Source: Phenylobacterium glaciei (lineage in GTDB: Bacteria > Pseudomonadota > Alphaproteobacteria > Caulobacterales > Caulobacteraceae). From it: DNA of 64,000 bases. Positions 15,988 through 26,397 of this stretch are shown piece by piece. Under the pieces are notes generated by a model. The model had not been told where the DNA came from and searched no databases. It worked only from the letters and a program-made list of their open reading frames with translations. Each line of letters opens with the position of its first letter. The stretch's first letter is position 1. Both the position numbers and the translations under genes were made by a program. The DNA is taken from positions 1,054,001 through 1,118,000 of the forward strand of contig NZ_JAGSGD010000001.1 in assembly GCF_016772415.1 (NCBI RefSeq). Direction: 5' to 3'.

Positions 15988-16770
15988 TCAGCCAGTCGTC
16001 TCCAGGATCAATCGAACCGTCTCGTCCGGCTGGTCCCATTGCGGGAAGTGACCGCAGTCTCGAAACCATTGCAGCCGCGCGCCAGGGAAGGCGGCTTGGG
16101 CGCGCTTGGCTTGGCGCGGTAGGAGAAGACGGTCGTTGCAACCCCAGCCTATTGCTACGCGGCCCGGAGGGGACGATGTCCCATGTTGCAAAGGCCCACT
16201 GGCCAGTTCGCGCACCACGTCATCGAAGACCGAGGTTGCCGCGAAGGTCCGCATCTCCGTCAGGACCACGTCCGGAGGGAGCTTCCAGGGCTTCGCCGAC
16301 AGCTGGGCGAGCAGCAGCGTCCGTGTTGCGGCGTGGCGCGCGAGGAAGGGCATAACCGGCTGAAGCCATCGCACGAGTTTTATCGAGGCCGCGATGGTGG
16401 TCTGGAAGAACTTCGTCTCCCAGCCCTGCCAGAAGCCGCCGGGATCGAGCGCGACGCAGTTGCCGCCCACGCCTCGCCGCGACAACTCCAACACCAGCCG
16501 CGCCCCAACTGAACTACCAACCAAGTCGATCCCGCTCAGTCCCTGCTCTTCGATGAAGGCGGAAATCGCGTCGGCATAGGCGGCGACTGTTTGGCGTCCA
16601 GGGATGGAGGGTGACATGCCATGCCCCGGCAGATCGATGAGCACGAGCTGGCGCGACTGGCTGAGCACCGGGGCTATCATGTCCCACGAGCGGACGCTGC
16701 CTCCCAGTCCATGCACCATCAGGAGCGGTCGCCCCTGCCCGAGGCGTTCAGAGTGAATGGTCATAGCCAC
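15988..16770 (-). CDS. Alpha/beta-hydrolase fold protein
   Basis: A 260-residue serine hydrolase of the alpha/beta fold. Seen: the oxyanion motif LLMVHGLGGSVRSW near residue 17, nucleophile elbow DLVGSSVGARLV (Ser in G-S-S-V-G) near residue 85, an acid candidate in GWGCNDRLLLPRQA, and the catalytic His in DCGHFPQWDQPDE near residue 247. Length and arrangement match the esterase / haloalkane-dehalogenase / meta-cleavage hydrolase group; an Asp nucleophile (dehalogenase) is excluded. Substrate unknown. Neighbours are an ECF sigma gene downstream and a thermonuclease relic upstream, giving no pathway hint. Confidence 0.85.
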   Translation of the reverse strand: MAMTIHSERLGQGRPLLMVHGLGGSVRSWDMIAPVLSQSRQLVLIDLPGHGMSPSIPGRQTVAAYADAISAFIEEQGLSGIDLVGSSVGARLVLELSRRGVGGNCVALDPGGFWQGWETKFFQTTIAASIKLVRWLQPVMPFLARHAATRTLLLAQLSAKPWKLPPDVVLTEMRTFAATSVFDDVVRELASGPLQHGTSSPPGRVAIGWGCNDRLLLPRQAKRAQAAFPGARLQWFRDCGHFPQWDQPDETVRLILETTG

Positions 16771-16980
16771 ATAACGGCGGCCGCAGGCTCCAGTTCATCG
16801 AGCCTCCTCGGGTGTGCCAAGTGGCCGATTTCCGCTGTACGTAGCAAGGACTCAGCCGCCGCACTCTGCGGCCGCAAGCGTCTCCGGTTCCACACCCTAC
16901 CAGCAGAGCTGCGAAGCCCGTAAAGCCGCCCCTGCTCACCTATGAGCGGCCCCGGTGTCCGGCGCGACCAGCTGCCCCCT

Positions 16981-17300
16981 ACCTGGCACCCGGCTCCACC
17001 TTCAGCGGCCCTGTGGCCTACGTCGGGGACGGGGACAGCATGGCGGTCGGCCAGGGTAACCAGAACTGGGTGGAGGTCCGGGTGGCGGACTTCCATGCGC
17101 CTGACCTGCGCGCGCCCGGTGGCGCCCAGGCGAAGGCGGCCCTGGAGCGCATCACGGCGGTAAGCGCGCCGTCTGCAATGCGCAACACCTCAGCCATGAC
17201 GGGGTGGTGGCCGGGTGTCGGATCGGAGGGAGATCGGTGGAGGACTTGATGAGGTCGGCGGGGGTGCCTGGTCGTCGGCACCCAAGGTCCGCTCGCCACC
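16981..17300 (+). pseudogene. Thermonuclease (SNase-like) relic with a frameshift
   Basis: From about 16998 one frame reads TFSGPVAYVGDGDSMAVG, then WVEVRVADFHAPDL and GGAQAKAALERI, the first half of a staphylococcal-nuclease-like domain. At about 17150-17165 the homology jumps to another frame: KRAVCNAQHLSHDGVVAGC, then GRSVEDLMRSAGV. A single-base indel explains it. No good start or signal peptide is visible, and usual catalytic residues are partly changed (VRVADFHAPDL). The remaining part of the 596-bp gap 16771-17366 shows no gene. Confidence 0.65.
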
Positions 17301-17366
17301 CATCTAGGTCGTGCACAACGTCCGCTTGGTGGACCGAGGCGACCACCAAGCGGCACGCCGGTACGG

Positions 17367-17993
17367 TCAGATTTCGATCTGCTCTGACAAGGCAAGGGCG
17401 TCATCCACCTCGATTCCCAGGTACCGAACCGTGCTCTCTAGCTTTCGATGACCTAGGAGGAGCTGGCAGGCGCGGAGATTGCCGGTCTTCTTGTAAAGCA
17501 GGGCCACCTTGGTTCGGCGCAGGCTGTGCGTGCCGTAGGCGCGGGGCTCCAGCTCGATCATGGTCACCCACTCACCGACAAGCCTGGCGTACTGACGTGT
17601 CGTCAGGTGGTCGCCGGGACGCGAACGGCTAGGAAAGAGCCAGTCATCCGCGCGCGTTCCGCGCAACGCCAGCCACGCAGATAGCGCGTCCCGGCTGGCG
17701 TCAGTGATCTCGAACGGTACGGGCCGGCCCGTCTTCTGCTGGATGACCGTGACTCGGTCCCGCATTATCCCGCCGGGCGCAACATCACTGACCCTGAGCT
17801 TTACGAGGTCGCACCCACGAAGCTTCGCGTCCAGAGCGCAGTTGAAGAGAGCCAGGTCCCGGACCTTACCCGCGGTCCTCAACTGCTGGCGAATTCCCCA
17901 TATGTGCTTGGGCTTGAGCGGGGGCTTCGCCCCAATGATGCGCCCTGAATTCCAGGGCCGTTTGGGCATGCGAAAGAGGTCGATTTGAGCCAT
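17367..17993 (-). CDS. Tyrosine recombinase, catalytic domain only
   Basis: A 208-residue integrase-family protein. All catalytic positions are visible: Arg59 (AKLRGCDL), Lys87 (QQKTGR), His156-x-x-Arg159 (THSLRR), His182 (LLGHRKLES) and nucleophile Tyr191 (VRYLG). It lacks the N-terminal SAM-like core-binding domain that phage and XerC-type integrases carry, leaving a short form like those found beside plasmid and island genes. DNA strand exchange is expected by family; its target is unknown. Decayed nuclease and kinase genes nearby fit a region of past insertion. It ends 170 bp from pyrC with no apparent shared function. Confidence 0.88.
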   Translation of the reverse strand: MAQIDLFRMPKRPWNSGRIIGAKPPLKPKHIWGIRQQLRTAGKVRDLALFNCALDAKLRGCDLVKLRVSDVAPGGIMRDRVTVIQQKTGRPVPFEITDASRDALSAWLALRGTRADDWLFPSRSRPGDHLTTRQYARLVGEWVTMIELEPRAYGTHSLRRTKVALLYKKTGNLRACQLLLGHRKLESTVRYLGIEVDDALALSEQIEI

Positions 17994-18162
17994 GGCTCAC
18001 CTCCGACTGGCAGCGCCCACCCAGCCGGCTGAATCATACAGTTTCATTGGGAATGCGTCCGCAGGCAGACGTTCCGCATGTCGCCAGCGGGTGGAAAGCA
18101 GTCCTGACGGTGACCTCAATAGCGGACCTTTCCAGCCTGACCCGCGGCACACTCAGGTCGGT

Positions 18163-19257
18163 CTAAATCACCGATGGTTCGACAAAGCGCCAAGCAAGAG
18201 TTTCGCCGGCGCCGAACGGCACGATCGCAGTGGCGGCTGCTGCAATGGTCAGGGGGACTAGACTGGGAGATCGCTCCAGAATGACCATGCTCTCATTGGG
18301 TGCCAGGCCGTAGAAGCGAGGACCATTTTCTGACGAAAAGGCTTCGAGAGACCCGAGCGCATCCTCTTCATCGAACACCGTCGCATAGCTTTCCAGCGCG
18401 AAGGGAGCGTTGAAGATTCCCGCGCACCCGCACGCCGACTCCTTGTCGCCGACCGCATGGGGGGCGGAGTCCGTGCCCAGGAAGAACTTGGCGGAGCCAG
18501 AGGTCGCCGCCCGGCGCAAGGCGAGCCTGTGCGTCTCTCGCTTGGCGACCGGCAGGCAATAGAAGTGCGGTCTAATCCCGCCTTCGAACATGGCGTTTCG
18601 GTTGATTGCCAGATGGTGGGGCGTAATGGTCGCTGCCAGATTTGGGCCTCCGGCTTCGACGAAGGCCACCGCGTCGACCGTCGTAATGTGCTCGAAAACA
18701 ACCTTCAGGCCCGGAAAGTCCCGGATCAGCTTGCCGAGGATGCGTTCGATAAAGACCGCTTCCCGGTCAAAGATGTCGACATGGCGGTCCGTCACCTCGC
18801 CATGTAGAAGCAGCGGCATCCCGATGTTCTGCATGACCTCAAGCACAGGATAGATTTTCCGCACGTCGGTGACGCCATGATCCGAATTCGTCGTGGCGTG
18901 CGCGGGATAGAGCTTGCAGGCGGTGAACACGCCTTCGACAAAACCACGCTCGACTTCAGAGGCCTCGATCGTGTCGGTCAGATAGCAGGTCATCAGCGGT
19001 TGGAAGACCCGTCCTGGTTCAAGCGCGGCCAGGATTCGATCACGATAGGCTTTCGCCGCTGCGATCGTGGTGATCGGCGGACTGAGGTTAGGCATGACGA
19101 TGGCCCGTGCAAACTGTCGGGCCGTGTAGTTGACGACGGAGGCGAGCATCGGCCCATCGCGAAGATGGACATGCCAGTCGTCGGGTCGCCGAAGGGTCAG
19201 GCGGGTCGCCGAATTACGGGCCTCACCGGGCACGGCGTCGATGTCAGATGTCAGCAT
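18163..19257 (-). CDS. pyrC: Dihydroorotase (type II, PyrC)
   Basis: A 364-residue zinc amidohydrolase catalysing carbamoyl-aspartate to dihydroorotate in pyrimidine synthesis. Seen: the metal-binding [10 protein letters not shown], the carbamylated-lysine region [34 protein letters not shown], and a C-terminal [10 protein letters not shown] that supplies the catalytic Asp. This is the E. coli PyrC type (about 350 residues) rather than the longer PyrC/PyrX pair common in Caulobacter and many alphaproteobacteria. The ATG at 19257 overlaps the end of ilvD by 14 bp, which rejects a longer upstream reading. It is the third gene of an operon with a DNA-binding gene and ilvD. Confidence 0.93.
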   Translation of the reverse strand: MLTSDIDAVPGEARNSATRLTLRRPDDWHVHLRDGPMLASVVNYTARQFARAIVMPNLSPPITTIAAAKAYRDRILAALEPGRVFQPLMTCYLTDTIEASEVERGFVEGVFTACKLYPAHATTNSDHGVTDVRKIYPVLEVMQNIGMPLLLHGEVTDRHVDIFDREAVFIERILGKLIRDFPGLKVVFEHITTVDAVAFVEAGGPNLAATITPHHLAINRNAMFEGGIRPHFYCLPVAKRETHRLALRRAATSGSAKFFLGTDSAPHAVGDKESACGCAGIFNAPFALESYATVFDEEDALGSLEAFSSENGPRFYGLAPNESMVILERSPSLVPLTIAAAATAIVPFGAGETLAWRFVEPSVI

Positions 19258-21007
19258 AGACGTGGTCCTCGGCTGCGGCGCCGGGATGGGTGACCGCACC
19301 ATGCCGGGCGGTGCCCACGGTCTGCGCGTACTTCCAGATTGAGCCGGACTGGAAGCCATGCCTGCGTGGTGACCAGTTGGCCCGTCGCGCCGCCAGGGTC
19401 GCCTCGTCGAGCCGGATCGACAGGATACCGGCGTCTGCGTCGATATCGATGATGTCGCCATCTTCGATCAGGGCGATCGGGCCGCCGGTCGCGGCTTCCG
19501 GCCCGACATGGCCGATGCAAAGGCCTCTTGTTGCGCCCGAAAAGCGACCATCGGTGATCATCGCCACCTGCTCGCCCATGCCCTGCCCATAGATGGCGGA
19601 GGTGGTGGCGAGCATTTCCCGCATTCCAGGTCCGCCGCGCGGACCTTCGTAGCGAATCACGATCACCTCGCCGGCGGCATAGCGGCGGGCCATGACCGCG
19701 GCAAAGGCGTCTTCCTCGCGATCGAACACACGGGCCGGTCCGCTGAAGGTTAACCTGTGAAGCCCAGCGACCTTCACAATTGCGCCGTCCGGCGCGAGGT
19801 TGCCCCTCAGTCCAGTCAACCCGCCCGTGGGCGAAAGGGCGCGGTCGGTTGGAAAGACCACGGTCTGATCGTCGGGGACGCGAACCTCTGCAAGGTTTTC
19901 CGCCAGAGTCCGACCGGTCACGGTCAGGCAGTCGCCGTGCAGAAAACCTCCATCGAGCAGGGCCTTCAGAACCACTGGAACGCCGCCGATATCGTAGACG
20001 TCCTTTGCGAGGTAACGCCCGCCCGGCTTCAAATCGGCGATCAACGGCGTTCTCTTGAAGACCTCCGCGACGTCGAACAGATCGAATTCGAGCCCGGCCT
20101 CGTGCGCCATGGCGGGAAGGTGCAAGGCGGCATTGGTCGACCCTCCCGTGGCGGCGACCACGGCGGCGGCGTTTTCCAGAGACTTTCGGGTGACGATGTC
20201 TCGCGGCCGAATGCCGCTCTTCAGGAGCTCCATGACCGCGCGGCCTGCGGCTTCTGCGTATCGGTCGCGGGATTCATAGGGGGCCGGCGTTCCGGCCGAG
20301 CCTGGTAGGGCAAGACCGATCGCCTCGGAGACATAGGCCATGCTGTTGGCGGTATATTGTCCACCGCAAGACCCTGCTGACGGGCACGCGACCGTTTCCA
20401 GTTCGGCGAGATCCGCATCGGAGATTGTTCCGGCCGCGTGGGCGCCGACGGCCTCGAAGACGTCGAGCACCGTGACATCCTTACCGCGAAACCGGCCCGG
20501 CAGGATCGATCCGCCATAGAGGAAGACCGACGGCACATTGAGGCGAAGCATCGCCATCATGAGCCCCGGCAGAGTCTTGTCGCAGCCCGCAAGCCCGACA
20601 AGCGCGTCATAGCAGTGGCCGCGGACCGAAAGTTCCACCGAGTCCGCGATGACCTCCCGACTGACCAGAGACGCCTTCATACCGGCGTGGCCCATGGCGA
20701 TGCCGTCAGTGACGGTGATGGTCGTGAATTCCCTTGGTGTGCCGCCGGCAGCGGTCACGCCGCGCTTCGCGGCCTGGGCCTGACGCGAGAGCGTCATGTT
20801 ACAGGGAGCGGCCTCGTTCCAGGTCGTCACCACGCCGACGAAAGGCTGGGCGATCTCCTGGCTCGAGAGTCCCATGGCGTAGAGGAATGACCGGTGGGGC
20901 GCGCGTTCGGGGCCGACCGTTGTGTGCCGGCTTGGCAGCCGGGACTTGTCGAGCCGATCTGGTTCCCCGTCAAAGTTCGGGACAAGGTCGTTGGATTTAT
21001 CGTTCAT
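19244..21007 (-). CDS. ilvD: Dihydroxy-acid dehydratase
   Basis: A 587-residue IlvD/Edd-family iron-sulfur dehydratase, catalysing the penultimate step of valine, isoleucine and leucine synthesis. Seen: [13 protein letters not shown] near residue 60 with a cluster Cys, [15 protein letters not shown] near residue 140, [16 protein letters not shown] near 210, and [17 protein letters not shown] and [17 protein letters not shown] in the C-terminal domain. Length is usual for ilvD (about 560-615); the short-clade or sugar-acid dehydratase paralogues of this superfamily cannot be fully excluded. Its start overlaps the preceding helix-turn-helix gene by ATGA (21004-21007). Being downstream of a small DNA-binding gene and coupled to pyrC, it may be a second copy acquired as a unit. 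Confidence 0.92.
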   Translation of the reverse strand: MNDKSNDLVPNFDGEPDRLDKSRLPSRHTTVGPERAPHRSFLYAMGLSSQEIAQPFVGVVTTWNEAAPCNMTLSRQAQAAKRGVTAAGGTPREFTTITVTDGIAMGHAGMKASLVSREVIADSVELSVRGHCYDALVGLAGCDKTLPGLMMAMLRLNVPSVFLYGGSILPGRFRGKDVTVLDVFEAVGAHAAGTISDADLAELETVACPSAGSCGGQYTANSMAYVSEAIGLALPGSAGTPAPYESRDRYAEAAGRAVMELLKSGIRPRDIVTRKSLENAAAVVAATGGSTNAALHLPAMAHEAGLEFDLFDVAEVFKRTPLIADLKPGGRYLAKDVYDIGGVPVVLKALLDGGFLHGDCLTVTGRTLAENLAEVRVPDDQTVVFPTDRALSPTGGLTGLRGNLAPDGAIVKVAGLHRLTFSGPARVFDREEDAFAAVMARRYAAGEVIVIRYEGPRGGPGMREMLATTSAIYGQGMGEQVAMITDGRFSGATRGLCIGHVGPEAATGGPIALIEDGDIIDIDADAGILSIRLDEATLAARRANWSPRRHGFQSGSIWKYAQTVGTARHGAVTHPGAAAEDHVYADI

Positions 21008-21213
21008 GGGCGCGGTTCAGACAGGTGCGCTGAAGGCGCTCGATTGGCGTGGGCGTCGAGGAATTCTTCGAGATCACGCACGGCGATCCGCCACTCCCGC
21101 CCGATCCGAATAGCGCGCACGTCGCCCGCCTTGATCAGCCCCCTCAAAGTGGCTTCGCTCAGCTTCAGAAGGTCGGCGGTCTCCTGCAGGGTAAGGAGCG
21201 GTTTGCGGAGCAT
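21004..21213 (-). CDS. Excisionase-like helix-turn-helix (HTH_17) protein
   Basis: A 69-residue MerR/excisionase-type DNA-binding protein: [20 protein letters not shown] is the helix-turn-helix and [20 protein letters not shown] the wing, followed by DLEEFLDAH. Such domains occur in Xis proteins and small repressors. The gene is unusual in being the leader of a metabolic operon: its TGA overlaps the ilvD start as ATGA. Three related motifs in its promoter region (21261-21323) would be natural binding sites, so it may be an autoregulator of ilvD-pyrC. Function as a recombination factor for the recombinase at 17367 is the alternative. Confidence 0.85.
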   Translation of the reverse strand: MLRKPLLTLQETADLLKLSEATLRGLIKAGDVRAIRIGREWRIAVRDLEEFLDAHANRAPSAHLSEPRP

Positions 21214-21260
21214 GGCCAGGCGAGCCTCAATCCCAAGTGTCCAACCGCGAGTGCGACCGG

Positions 21261-21323
21261 ATAGGCGTCATTTAGCATCAATAGGCGTCAAGAGACAAAA
21301 TATTCCATCACTAGACGCCAATA
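21261..21323. promoter_or_regulatory. Iteron-like motif cluster before the HTH-ilvD-pyrC operon
   Basis: ATAGGCGTCA occurs at 21261-21270 and 21281-21290 (20 bp apart), and its near-inverse TAGACGCCAATA lies at 21312-21323. They fall in the 171-bp space between the LysR gene and the HTH gene, where the operon's promoter must be. They are good candidates for the binding site of the operon's own excisionase-like protein. Confidence 0.55.
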
Positions 21324-21384
21324 GCCTGCGGTTGCTGGGCTTTGTGCGACGATCAGCGTGCGGGAACAGCGGCCACGGGTCTGG

Positions 21385-22290
21385 TCAATCGACGGAAGGA
21401 GAGGGATCAGGCCGCTCATACCTGGCCAGCAATTCGCCAAGAAGCTGATTGGGGAACCGGCGGTTCTGAATAATGGCGTAGAAGCTTTCCGTAAGCTGCG
21501 GGATCCGGCAGTGCTCGACCAGCACTCCGGACTCCAGTTCGTCGCGCACGATGATCGGTGGCGCAAGCGTCACGCCTTCGCGCTCGCGGGCGAGCAGGCG
21601 CAGCATCGCCATGTCGTCGACTTCGGCCAGGATGATGGGCCGGATGCCTGCCAAATCTAGCAGACGATCGAACCCGACCCGAATGTCGCTGTCGAGGCTC
21701 GGAAGCAGAATCGGCTCGCTGCGAAGATCCTCCGGGAAGCGGAACGGAAGCTTGTCGGGCCTCGGCCGGCCGACGAGACTGACGGGCTGTTGGTTGAGCA
21801 GGTGATTGCGAAACGGCGCGCGGGCGTCGCGTTGAGCGGCGCTATTGGAAAGAACCACGTCTATGGCATGGGCTTCGAGCTGCGCGAAAAGGTCGCGTGT
21901 CGTGCCGGAACGCACGATCAGCTCCACATCCGCGCGACCGACCAATGGGCGCAGGAACTCAAGCTGGAAGTTGCGCGACAGGGTCGTCAGCGCGCCGACC
22001 CTCAGGACCTGACGGCTGGCCTGCGGCCGCCCGTCCAGGGTGCTCATCAACTCGTCGCCGGCCTGGAACACAGTGTCGGCATAGTCCAGCGAGATCTGAC
22101 CCGCCTCGGTCAGGACGAGCCGCTTGCCGACCCGTTCGAACAGCGGGTGGCCCATCTGGTGTTCGAGTTTCTGGATCTGCACCGATAGCGACGACTGCGA
22201 CAGGTTCAGTTGCTCGGCCGCTCGCGTCAGGCTGCCCTCATGCGCGACCGCCCAGAAATAGCGGAGATGGTTGAAGTTCAGGCTCTTCAT
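21385..22290 (-). CDS. LysR-family regulator (NhaR-like)
   Basis: A 301-residue LysR-type regulator. The N terminus NFNHLRYFWAVAHEGSLTRA, then AEQLNLSQSSLSVQIQKLE, is the winged helix-turn-helix with the FWxVxxEGS style of NhaR; the rest (TLSRNFQLEFLRPLVG ... DVVLSNSAA) is the periplasmic-binding-like effector domain. NhaR activates a sodium/proton antiporter gene in E. coli. Here the gene is divergent from dabB-dabA, and DabB is related to Mrp/NuoL antiporter subunits, so control of that operon by an ion or anion signal is likely. A perfect palindrome lies directly before its start codon. The partner of autoregulation is therefore visible in sequence. Confidence 0.9.
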   Translation of the reverse strand: MKSLNFNHLRYFWAVAHEGSLTRAAEQLNLSQSSLSVQIQKLEHQMGHPLFERVGKRLVLTEAGQISLDYADTVFQAGDELMSTLDGRPQASRQVLRVGALTTLSRNFQLEFLRPLVGRADVELIVRSGTTRDLFAQLEAHAIDVVLSNSAAQRDARAPFRNHLLNQQPVSLVGRPRPDKLPFRFPEDLRSEPILLPSLDSDIRVGFDRLLDLAGIRPIILAEVDDMAMLRLLAREREGVTLAPPIIVRDELESGVLVEHCRIPQLTESFYAIIQNRRFPNQLLGELLARYERPDPSPSVD

Positions 22291-22313
22291 ATCGTTCTAT
22301 AAAACAGAACGAT
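22291..22313. promoter_or_regulatory. LysR-type operator palindrome
   Basis: ATCGTTCT (22291-22298) and AGAACGAT (22306-22313) are a perfect 8-bp inverted repeat around a 7-bp AT-rich centre, fitting the T-N11-A rule for LysR sites. It abuts the regulator's ATG and lies 85 bp before dabB, so one site can repress the regulator and activate the operon. Confidence 0.75.
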
Positions 22314-22397
22314 TAGGCCGCAACAATGAATTTTCCTCCGTTTGGCAGCACGGCTACCTCGTCCCCCTAGCCGCTGGATGCGCTGAAGGGGAAACCT

Positions 22398-23957
22398 TTG
22401 CCAATCGATCTCCTACCCTTTGTCGCACCCTTAGCGCTGTTGATAAGCGCCGCCGTCGGTTTCGCGATCCCTGGCCGTAGGCCTCGCATGCTACCTCGGC
22501 TGGCAGAAGCCTCGGCCCTTGTCGCTCTTGTCGTCGCGGCGGTCGCGGCCGGATTGCTCATCCTGCACGGATCGGGGAACAGCCGGCTGCTCGGGCTGCA
22601 TGGCGTCGGTCTGGCAATCCGGTTGGATGCCGTCAGCGCCGTGATGTTCCTTCTGGTCTCGTTCATCGGCTGGGTCGTGGTGCGGTACGCCGCAACCTAT
22701 CTGGACGGCGAGGCGCGACAGGGCGCGTTCACTGGCTGGCTCTGCATGACCCTGGCCTCGGTGCTCCTCCTTGTGCTGTCGGGTAACTTGGTCCAGCTCG
22801 TTCTGGCGTGGGTTGCGACGAGCCTCTTTCTGCACCGGCTTCTGTTGTTCTATCCGGACCGCCTCGCCGCCCAGCGCGCAGCCGCGAAGAAGTTCGTCGC
22901 CGCTCGTCTTGGCGACGCGGCGCTGATCTCAGCGGCGGTGTTGCTGGCGCTGGCTTACGGCACGGCCGACATCGCGCAAATCCTGAGCAGTGCGCGCGCC
23001 GGAAACGGCGGCGGACTGGCGATCACCGCGGCCGGATTCCTGGCGGCGGCGGCCCTCTTGAAATCAGCGCAGTTCCCGATGCACGGCTGGTTGACCGAGG
23101 CGATGGAAACGCCAACGCCGGTGTCCGCGCTCCTGCACGCGGGCGTCATCAACGCCGGGGGGTTTCTGCTGATCCGCTTCGCTGACGTGATGTTTCTGGC
23201 GCCGGGCGTCCTGGCGGTCCTGGTGATGGTCGGCGGGTTCACCGCGCTCTTCGCCGGATTGGTGATGCTGACCCAGCCTGCGGTGAAGACCTCGCTGGCT
23301 TGGTCGACGGTCGCTCAGATGGGTTTCATGATCCTAGAGTGCGGGCTTGGGCTCTTCCCGCTGGCCTTGCTGCATATCGTGGCCCACTCGCTCTACAAGG
23401 CCCATTCGTTCCTGGCCTCCGGCGGTGCGGTTGACTTGATAGCCGCCAACCGCAGGCCCGGTCCCGTGGCCATTCCCAAGGCCGGCGCGGTCGGGCGGGC
23501 CTTCCTCCTGGCGCTGGTGATCTATGCCGTCGTCGGGTTCGGGTTCGGCTTCCAGCACAAGTCGCCGCAGGAGATCGCGCTGGGCGCCATTCTGATCTTC
23601 GGAGTCGCCTACATGCTGGCCCAAGGATTGGCGGACGCGGCGCCCAGAGCGTTGACCCAGCGGACGATCGGCTACGCGGTCGCCACCTCGGTCAGCTACT
23701 TCGGGCTGCAGGTCTTCGCCGTCTGGCTGACCGCCGGCGTCCTCCCCGCAGCTCCGGCGCCGGGGCCGCTGCAATGGGCGCTGATCGTGCTCGCGGTCAT
23801 CAGTTTCGGGCTTGTGGCCGTGGTCCAGGCGATGTTCCCGCTCTGGGCCTATCACCCCGCCGCCGCAGGCCTGCGCGTGCATCTCTCCAACGGCTTCTAC
23901 GCCAACGCGGTGTTCGACCGGCTGCTCCGCGGCTGGCGTCTGCGCGACGCAACCTGA
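22398..23957 (+). CDS. dabB: DabB-type inorganic-carbon transporter membrane subunit
   Basis: A 519-residue NuoL/MrpA-like proton-translocating membrane protein with about 13-14 helices. The Proton_antipo_M core is evident in the central helices: [20 protein letters not shown], then [20 protein letters not shown], with the conserved Lys and His. It is shorter than NuoL and pairs with a DUF2309/DabA gene, which identifies DabB. DabAB concentrates inorganic carbon in the cytoplasm using the proton gradient. Start is TTG at 22398, with AAGGGG about 8 bases before it. First gene of a compact four-gene operon, 108 bp from the divergent LysR gene. Confidence 0.88.
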   Translation: MPIDLLPFVAPLALLISAAVGFAIPGRRPRMLPRLAEASALVALVVAAVAAGLLILHGSGNSRLLGLHGVGLAIRLDAVSAVMFLLVSFIGWVVVRYAATYLDGEARQGAFTGWLCMTLASVLLLVLSGNLVQLVLAWVATSLFLHRLLLFYPDRLAAQRAAAKKFVAARLGDAALISAAVLLALAYGTADIAQILSSARAGNGGGLAITAAGFLAAAALLKSAQFPMHGWLTEAMETPTPVSALLHAGVINAGGFLLIRFADVMFLAPGVLAVLVMVGGFTALFAGLVMLTQPAVKTSLAWSTVAQMGFMILECGLGLFPLALLHIVAHSLYKAHSFLASGGAVDLIAANRRPGPVAIPKAGAVGRAFLLALVIYAVVGFGFGFQHKSPQEIALGAILIFGVAYMLAQGLADAAPRALTQRTIGYAVATSVSYFGLQVFAVWLTAGVLPAAPAPGPLQWALIVLAVISFGLVAVVQAMFPLWAYHPAAAGLRVHLSNGFYANAVFDRLLRGWRLRDAT

Positions 23958-23976
23958 ACTGTCCGGAGCCCGACAG

Positions 23977-26394
23977 ATGACGACTTCAGAGACTCTCATC
24001 CTGCGTGCCGCCCTGGAACTGGACGCCGCCGCCGATCGCGCCGCCCGCGCGATCCCTCCGGTCTGGCCGCTAGCGTCGAGCGTCGCAGTCAATCCGTTCC
24101 TCGGCCAGGCCGATGAGAACCTCGCCACCGTCGGCGCGCGCTTGGCGCGGGTGGCGGGTGTCGCGGTCACCATGCCCCGAAACTGGTACCAGGAGCGGAT
24201 CGCAAGCGGCGTCATCACTGACGGCGATCTGTCGGAGGCTTTGGCCGGCGCGCTGGAGGCGCCGCGTCCTGCGAGCCTCGCCGCGCTCAAGTCCGCCGCC
24301 CATGTGTTGAAACCCACAGCCCGCGCGCTGCCAACGATCGCGGATCTCGCCGCCGAGGTGTCGGGGATCGACTGGCCGGGGTTGATTGCGGAGCGCTTCG
24401 GGGCCTGGGCGGCCGGATACTTCGACGAGGGCCAGGCGCTCTGGGCCGCCCCACGCGGACGAGGCGCCTACGCTGCCTGGCGCGCCGTCGCCACCCACGA
24501 TCTGACGCCCGAGATTGTCGGCCTTGGAGGTTTTGCGACCCGCGTCTCGGATGCCCCGGAAAGTGCGCCAGACGCAGTTGCAGGCGCGGTGAGCCGGATC
24601 GCGCTCCCAGCCGAGGCTCTGGAAACCTACTTCCACCAGATGCTGATGACGCTGGGCGGCTGGGCGCAATATGCCCGATATCGACTTTGGCAGGCAGAAC
24701 TCGGCCGCGGCGCGGACGCGACGATCACCGACTTTCTGGCCATCCGCCTGATCTGGGAAGCTGCTCTGCTCGACCGTTATGAGGACAAGATCGCAGCCCG
24801 ATGGAAGGCTGTCATCGCCTCGCATTCGACCCCGGTCACACCGACAGCTGACCATGTCGTGGACGCCATCCTGCAGGAAGCGTCTGAACGCGCGGCGCAA
24901 CGGGCCTTGGCCGACACGCTCGCAGCGCCGGGAAGTGTCGCGACGGGGGGGCGACCTCTGCTCCAGGCCGCGTTCTGTATCGATGTCCGATCCGAGGTGT
25001 TCCGGCGGGCGCTGGAATCGGTCAATCCAAATATTCAGACGCTGGGGTTCGCCGGCTTCTTCGGCCTGACAGCCTCACATCGGCGCTTTGCCTCCGACGT
25101 TCAGGAACTGCGGCTGCCTGTCTTGCTGAATCCCGGCCTTACCTCCTGCTCGGGCAGGTCGGAGAACGCTGCAGCAGATCAGTCTGCGCGGTTCAAGGCC
25201 CGCGCCAAGCGGGCCTGGGGTCGGTTCAAGCTGGCCGCCGTGTCGTCCTTCGCCTTCGTCGAGGCGACGGGACCAATCTATGTCGGCAAGCTTGTGGGCG
25301 ATGCTTTAGGATTGCATAGCAATCGGGCGCCCAACGATCCTGCGCCACGTCTTGATCCCGCTCTCGACCGCGACTCTCGAACTAAAGCGGCCGCAACGGT
25401 GCTGCGGGCCATGTCGCTGACGACCAACTTTGCAAGGCTCGTGCTGCTGGCCGGGCACGGCGCAAACGTCGTCAACAACCCCCATGCAAGCGGACTGCAT
25501 TGCGGCGCATGTGGCGGATATCCGGGTGACGTAAATGCGCGGCTGCTGGCTGCACTGCTGAACGACGCGGAGGTGCGCAGAGGTCTGGTTCTTGAGGGAA
25601 TCAAGATTCCGGACGACGCCCTTTTCGTCGGCGCCTTGCACGACACGACGACGGACGCGGTCACGCTCTATGCCGAGGACCTCCCGTCCATTTCCCATGG
25701 GCCTGACCTAAGCGCCGCGAGGGCCTGGCTCGCGGCCGCGGGCGATGTCGCGCGGGGCGAGCGGGCCTTGCGTTTGCCTCGGGGGGCGGGGGAGAGCCTT
25801 GCCAGGCGCAGCCGCGACTGGGCTGAGGTGCGACCGGAATGGGGGCTGGCAGGCTGCAAGGCGTTTATCGCAGCCCCACGTCGGCGCACGACGGGCAAAT
25901 CCCTAGAAGGTCGCGCCTTCCTTCATGACTATGACTGGAAGGCTGACAATGACTCCGGCGTTTTGGAGTTGATCCTGACCGCGCCTGTGGTCGTCGCGAG
26001 CTGGATCAGCTTGCAGTATTACGGATCGACCGTAGCGCCCGAGGTCTTCGGCGCCGGCAACAAGCTCCTGCACAACGTGACCGGCGGCATCGGCGTCGTT
26101 GAGGGCAACGGCGGCGTAATGCGGGCCGGTCTCCCTTGGCAATCGGTCCATGACGGCGAGCGCTACGTCCACGAGCCGCTTCGCCTGTCTGTCTGCATCG
26201 AAGCGCCCCGCGAAGCGATGACCGAGATCCTCAGGCGTCACGACGGCGTTCGCGCGCTATTCGACAATCGCTGGCTGCATCTCTTCGCCCTCGATGAGGC
26301 CGGCAGGATGGTCTGGCGCTACGCCGGCGATCTCCAATGGACCGCCATGAGCGTCGCGGCCGATCCCGGCATGTCTCTGAAGATGGCGGTCTGA
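23977..26394 (+). CDS. dabA: DabA, beta-carbonic-anhydrase-like subunit (DUF2309/UPF0753)
   Basis: An 805-residue DUF2309 protein, the peripheral zinc subunit of the DabAB inorganic-carbon pump. The likely zinc and catalytic residues are all present at the expected arrangement: Cys334 and Asp336 in [14 protein letters not shown], His494 in [13 protein letters not shown], Cys509 in LHCGACGG, with a nearby Arg338. This resembles the Cys/Asp/His/Cys set of beta-carbonic anhydrases. The start ATG at 23977 follows GGAG; a longer reading from 23812 runs through dabB. It begins 19 bp after dabB and ends 3 bp before cysD, so it is clearly in operon. The hydration of CO2 coupled to proton flux is family knowledge; the linkage to CysD suggests another anion could also be considered. 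Confidence 0.92.
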   Translation: MTTSETLILRAALELDAAADRAARAIPPVWPLASSVAVNPFLGQADENLATVGARLARVAGVAVTMPRNWYQERIASGVITDGDLSEALAGALEAPRPASLAALKSAAHVLKPTARALPTIADLAAEVSGIDWPGLIAERFGAWAAGYFDEGQALWAAPRGRGAYAAWRAVATHDLTPEIVGLGGFATRVSDAPESAPDAVAGAVSRIALPAEALETYFHQMLMTLGGWAQYARYRLWQAELGRGADATITDFLAIRLIWEAALLDRYEDKIAARWKAVIASHSTPVTPTADHVVDAILQEASERAAQRALADTLAAPGSVATGGRPLLQAAFCIDVRSEVFRRALESVNPNIQTLGFAGFFGLTASHRRFASDVQELRLPVLLNPGLTSCSGRSENAAADQSARFKARAKRAWGRFKLAAVSSFAFVEATGPIYVGKLVGDALGLHSNRAPNDPAPRLDPALDRDSRTKAAATVLRAMSLTTNFARLVLLAGHGANVVNNPHASGLHCGACGGYPGDVNARLLAALLNDAEVRRGLVLEGIKIPDDALFVGALHDTTTDAVTLYAEDLPSISHGPDLSAARAWLAAAGDVARGERALRLPRGAGESLARRSRDWAEVRPEWGLAGCKAFIAAPRRRTTGKSLEGRAFLHDYDWKADNDSGVLELILTAPVVVASWISLQYYGSTVAPEVFGAGNKLLHNVTGGIGVVEGNGGVMRAGLPWQSVHDGERYVHEPLRLSVCIEAPREAMTEILRRHDGVRALFDNRWLHLFALDEAGRMVWRYAGDLQWTAMSVAADPGMSLKMAV

Positions 26395-26397
26395 CCT

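Noticed and set aside
18163-19461. N-terminal extension of PyrC
   Set aside because: The extra 68 residues run through ilvD and are low-complexity Arg/Pro/Ser; the ATG at 19257 begins the family domain.
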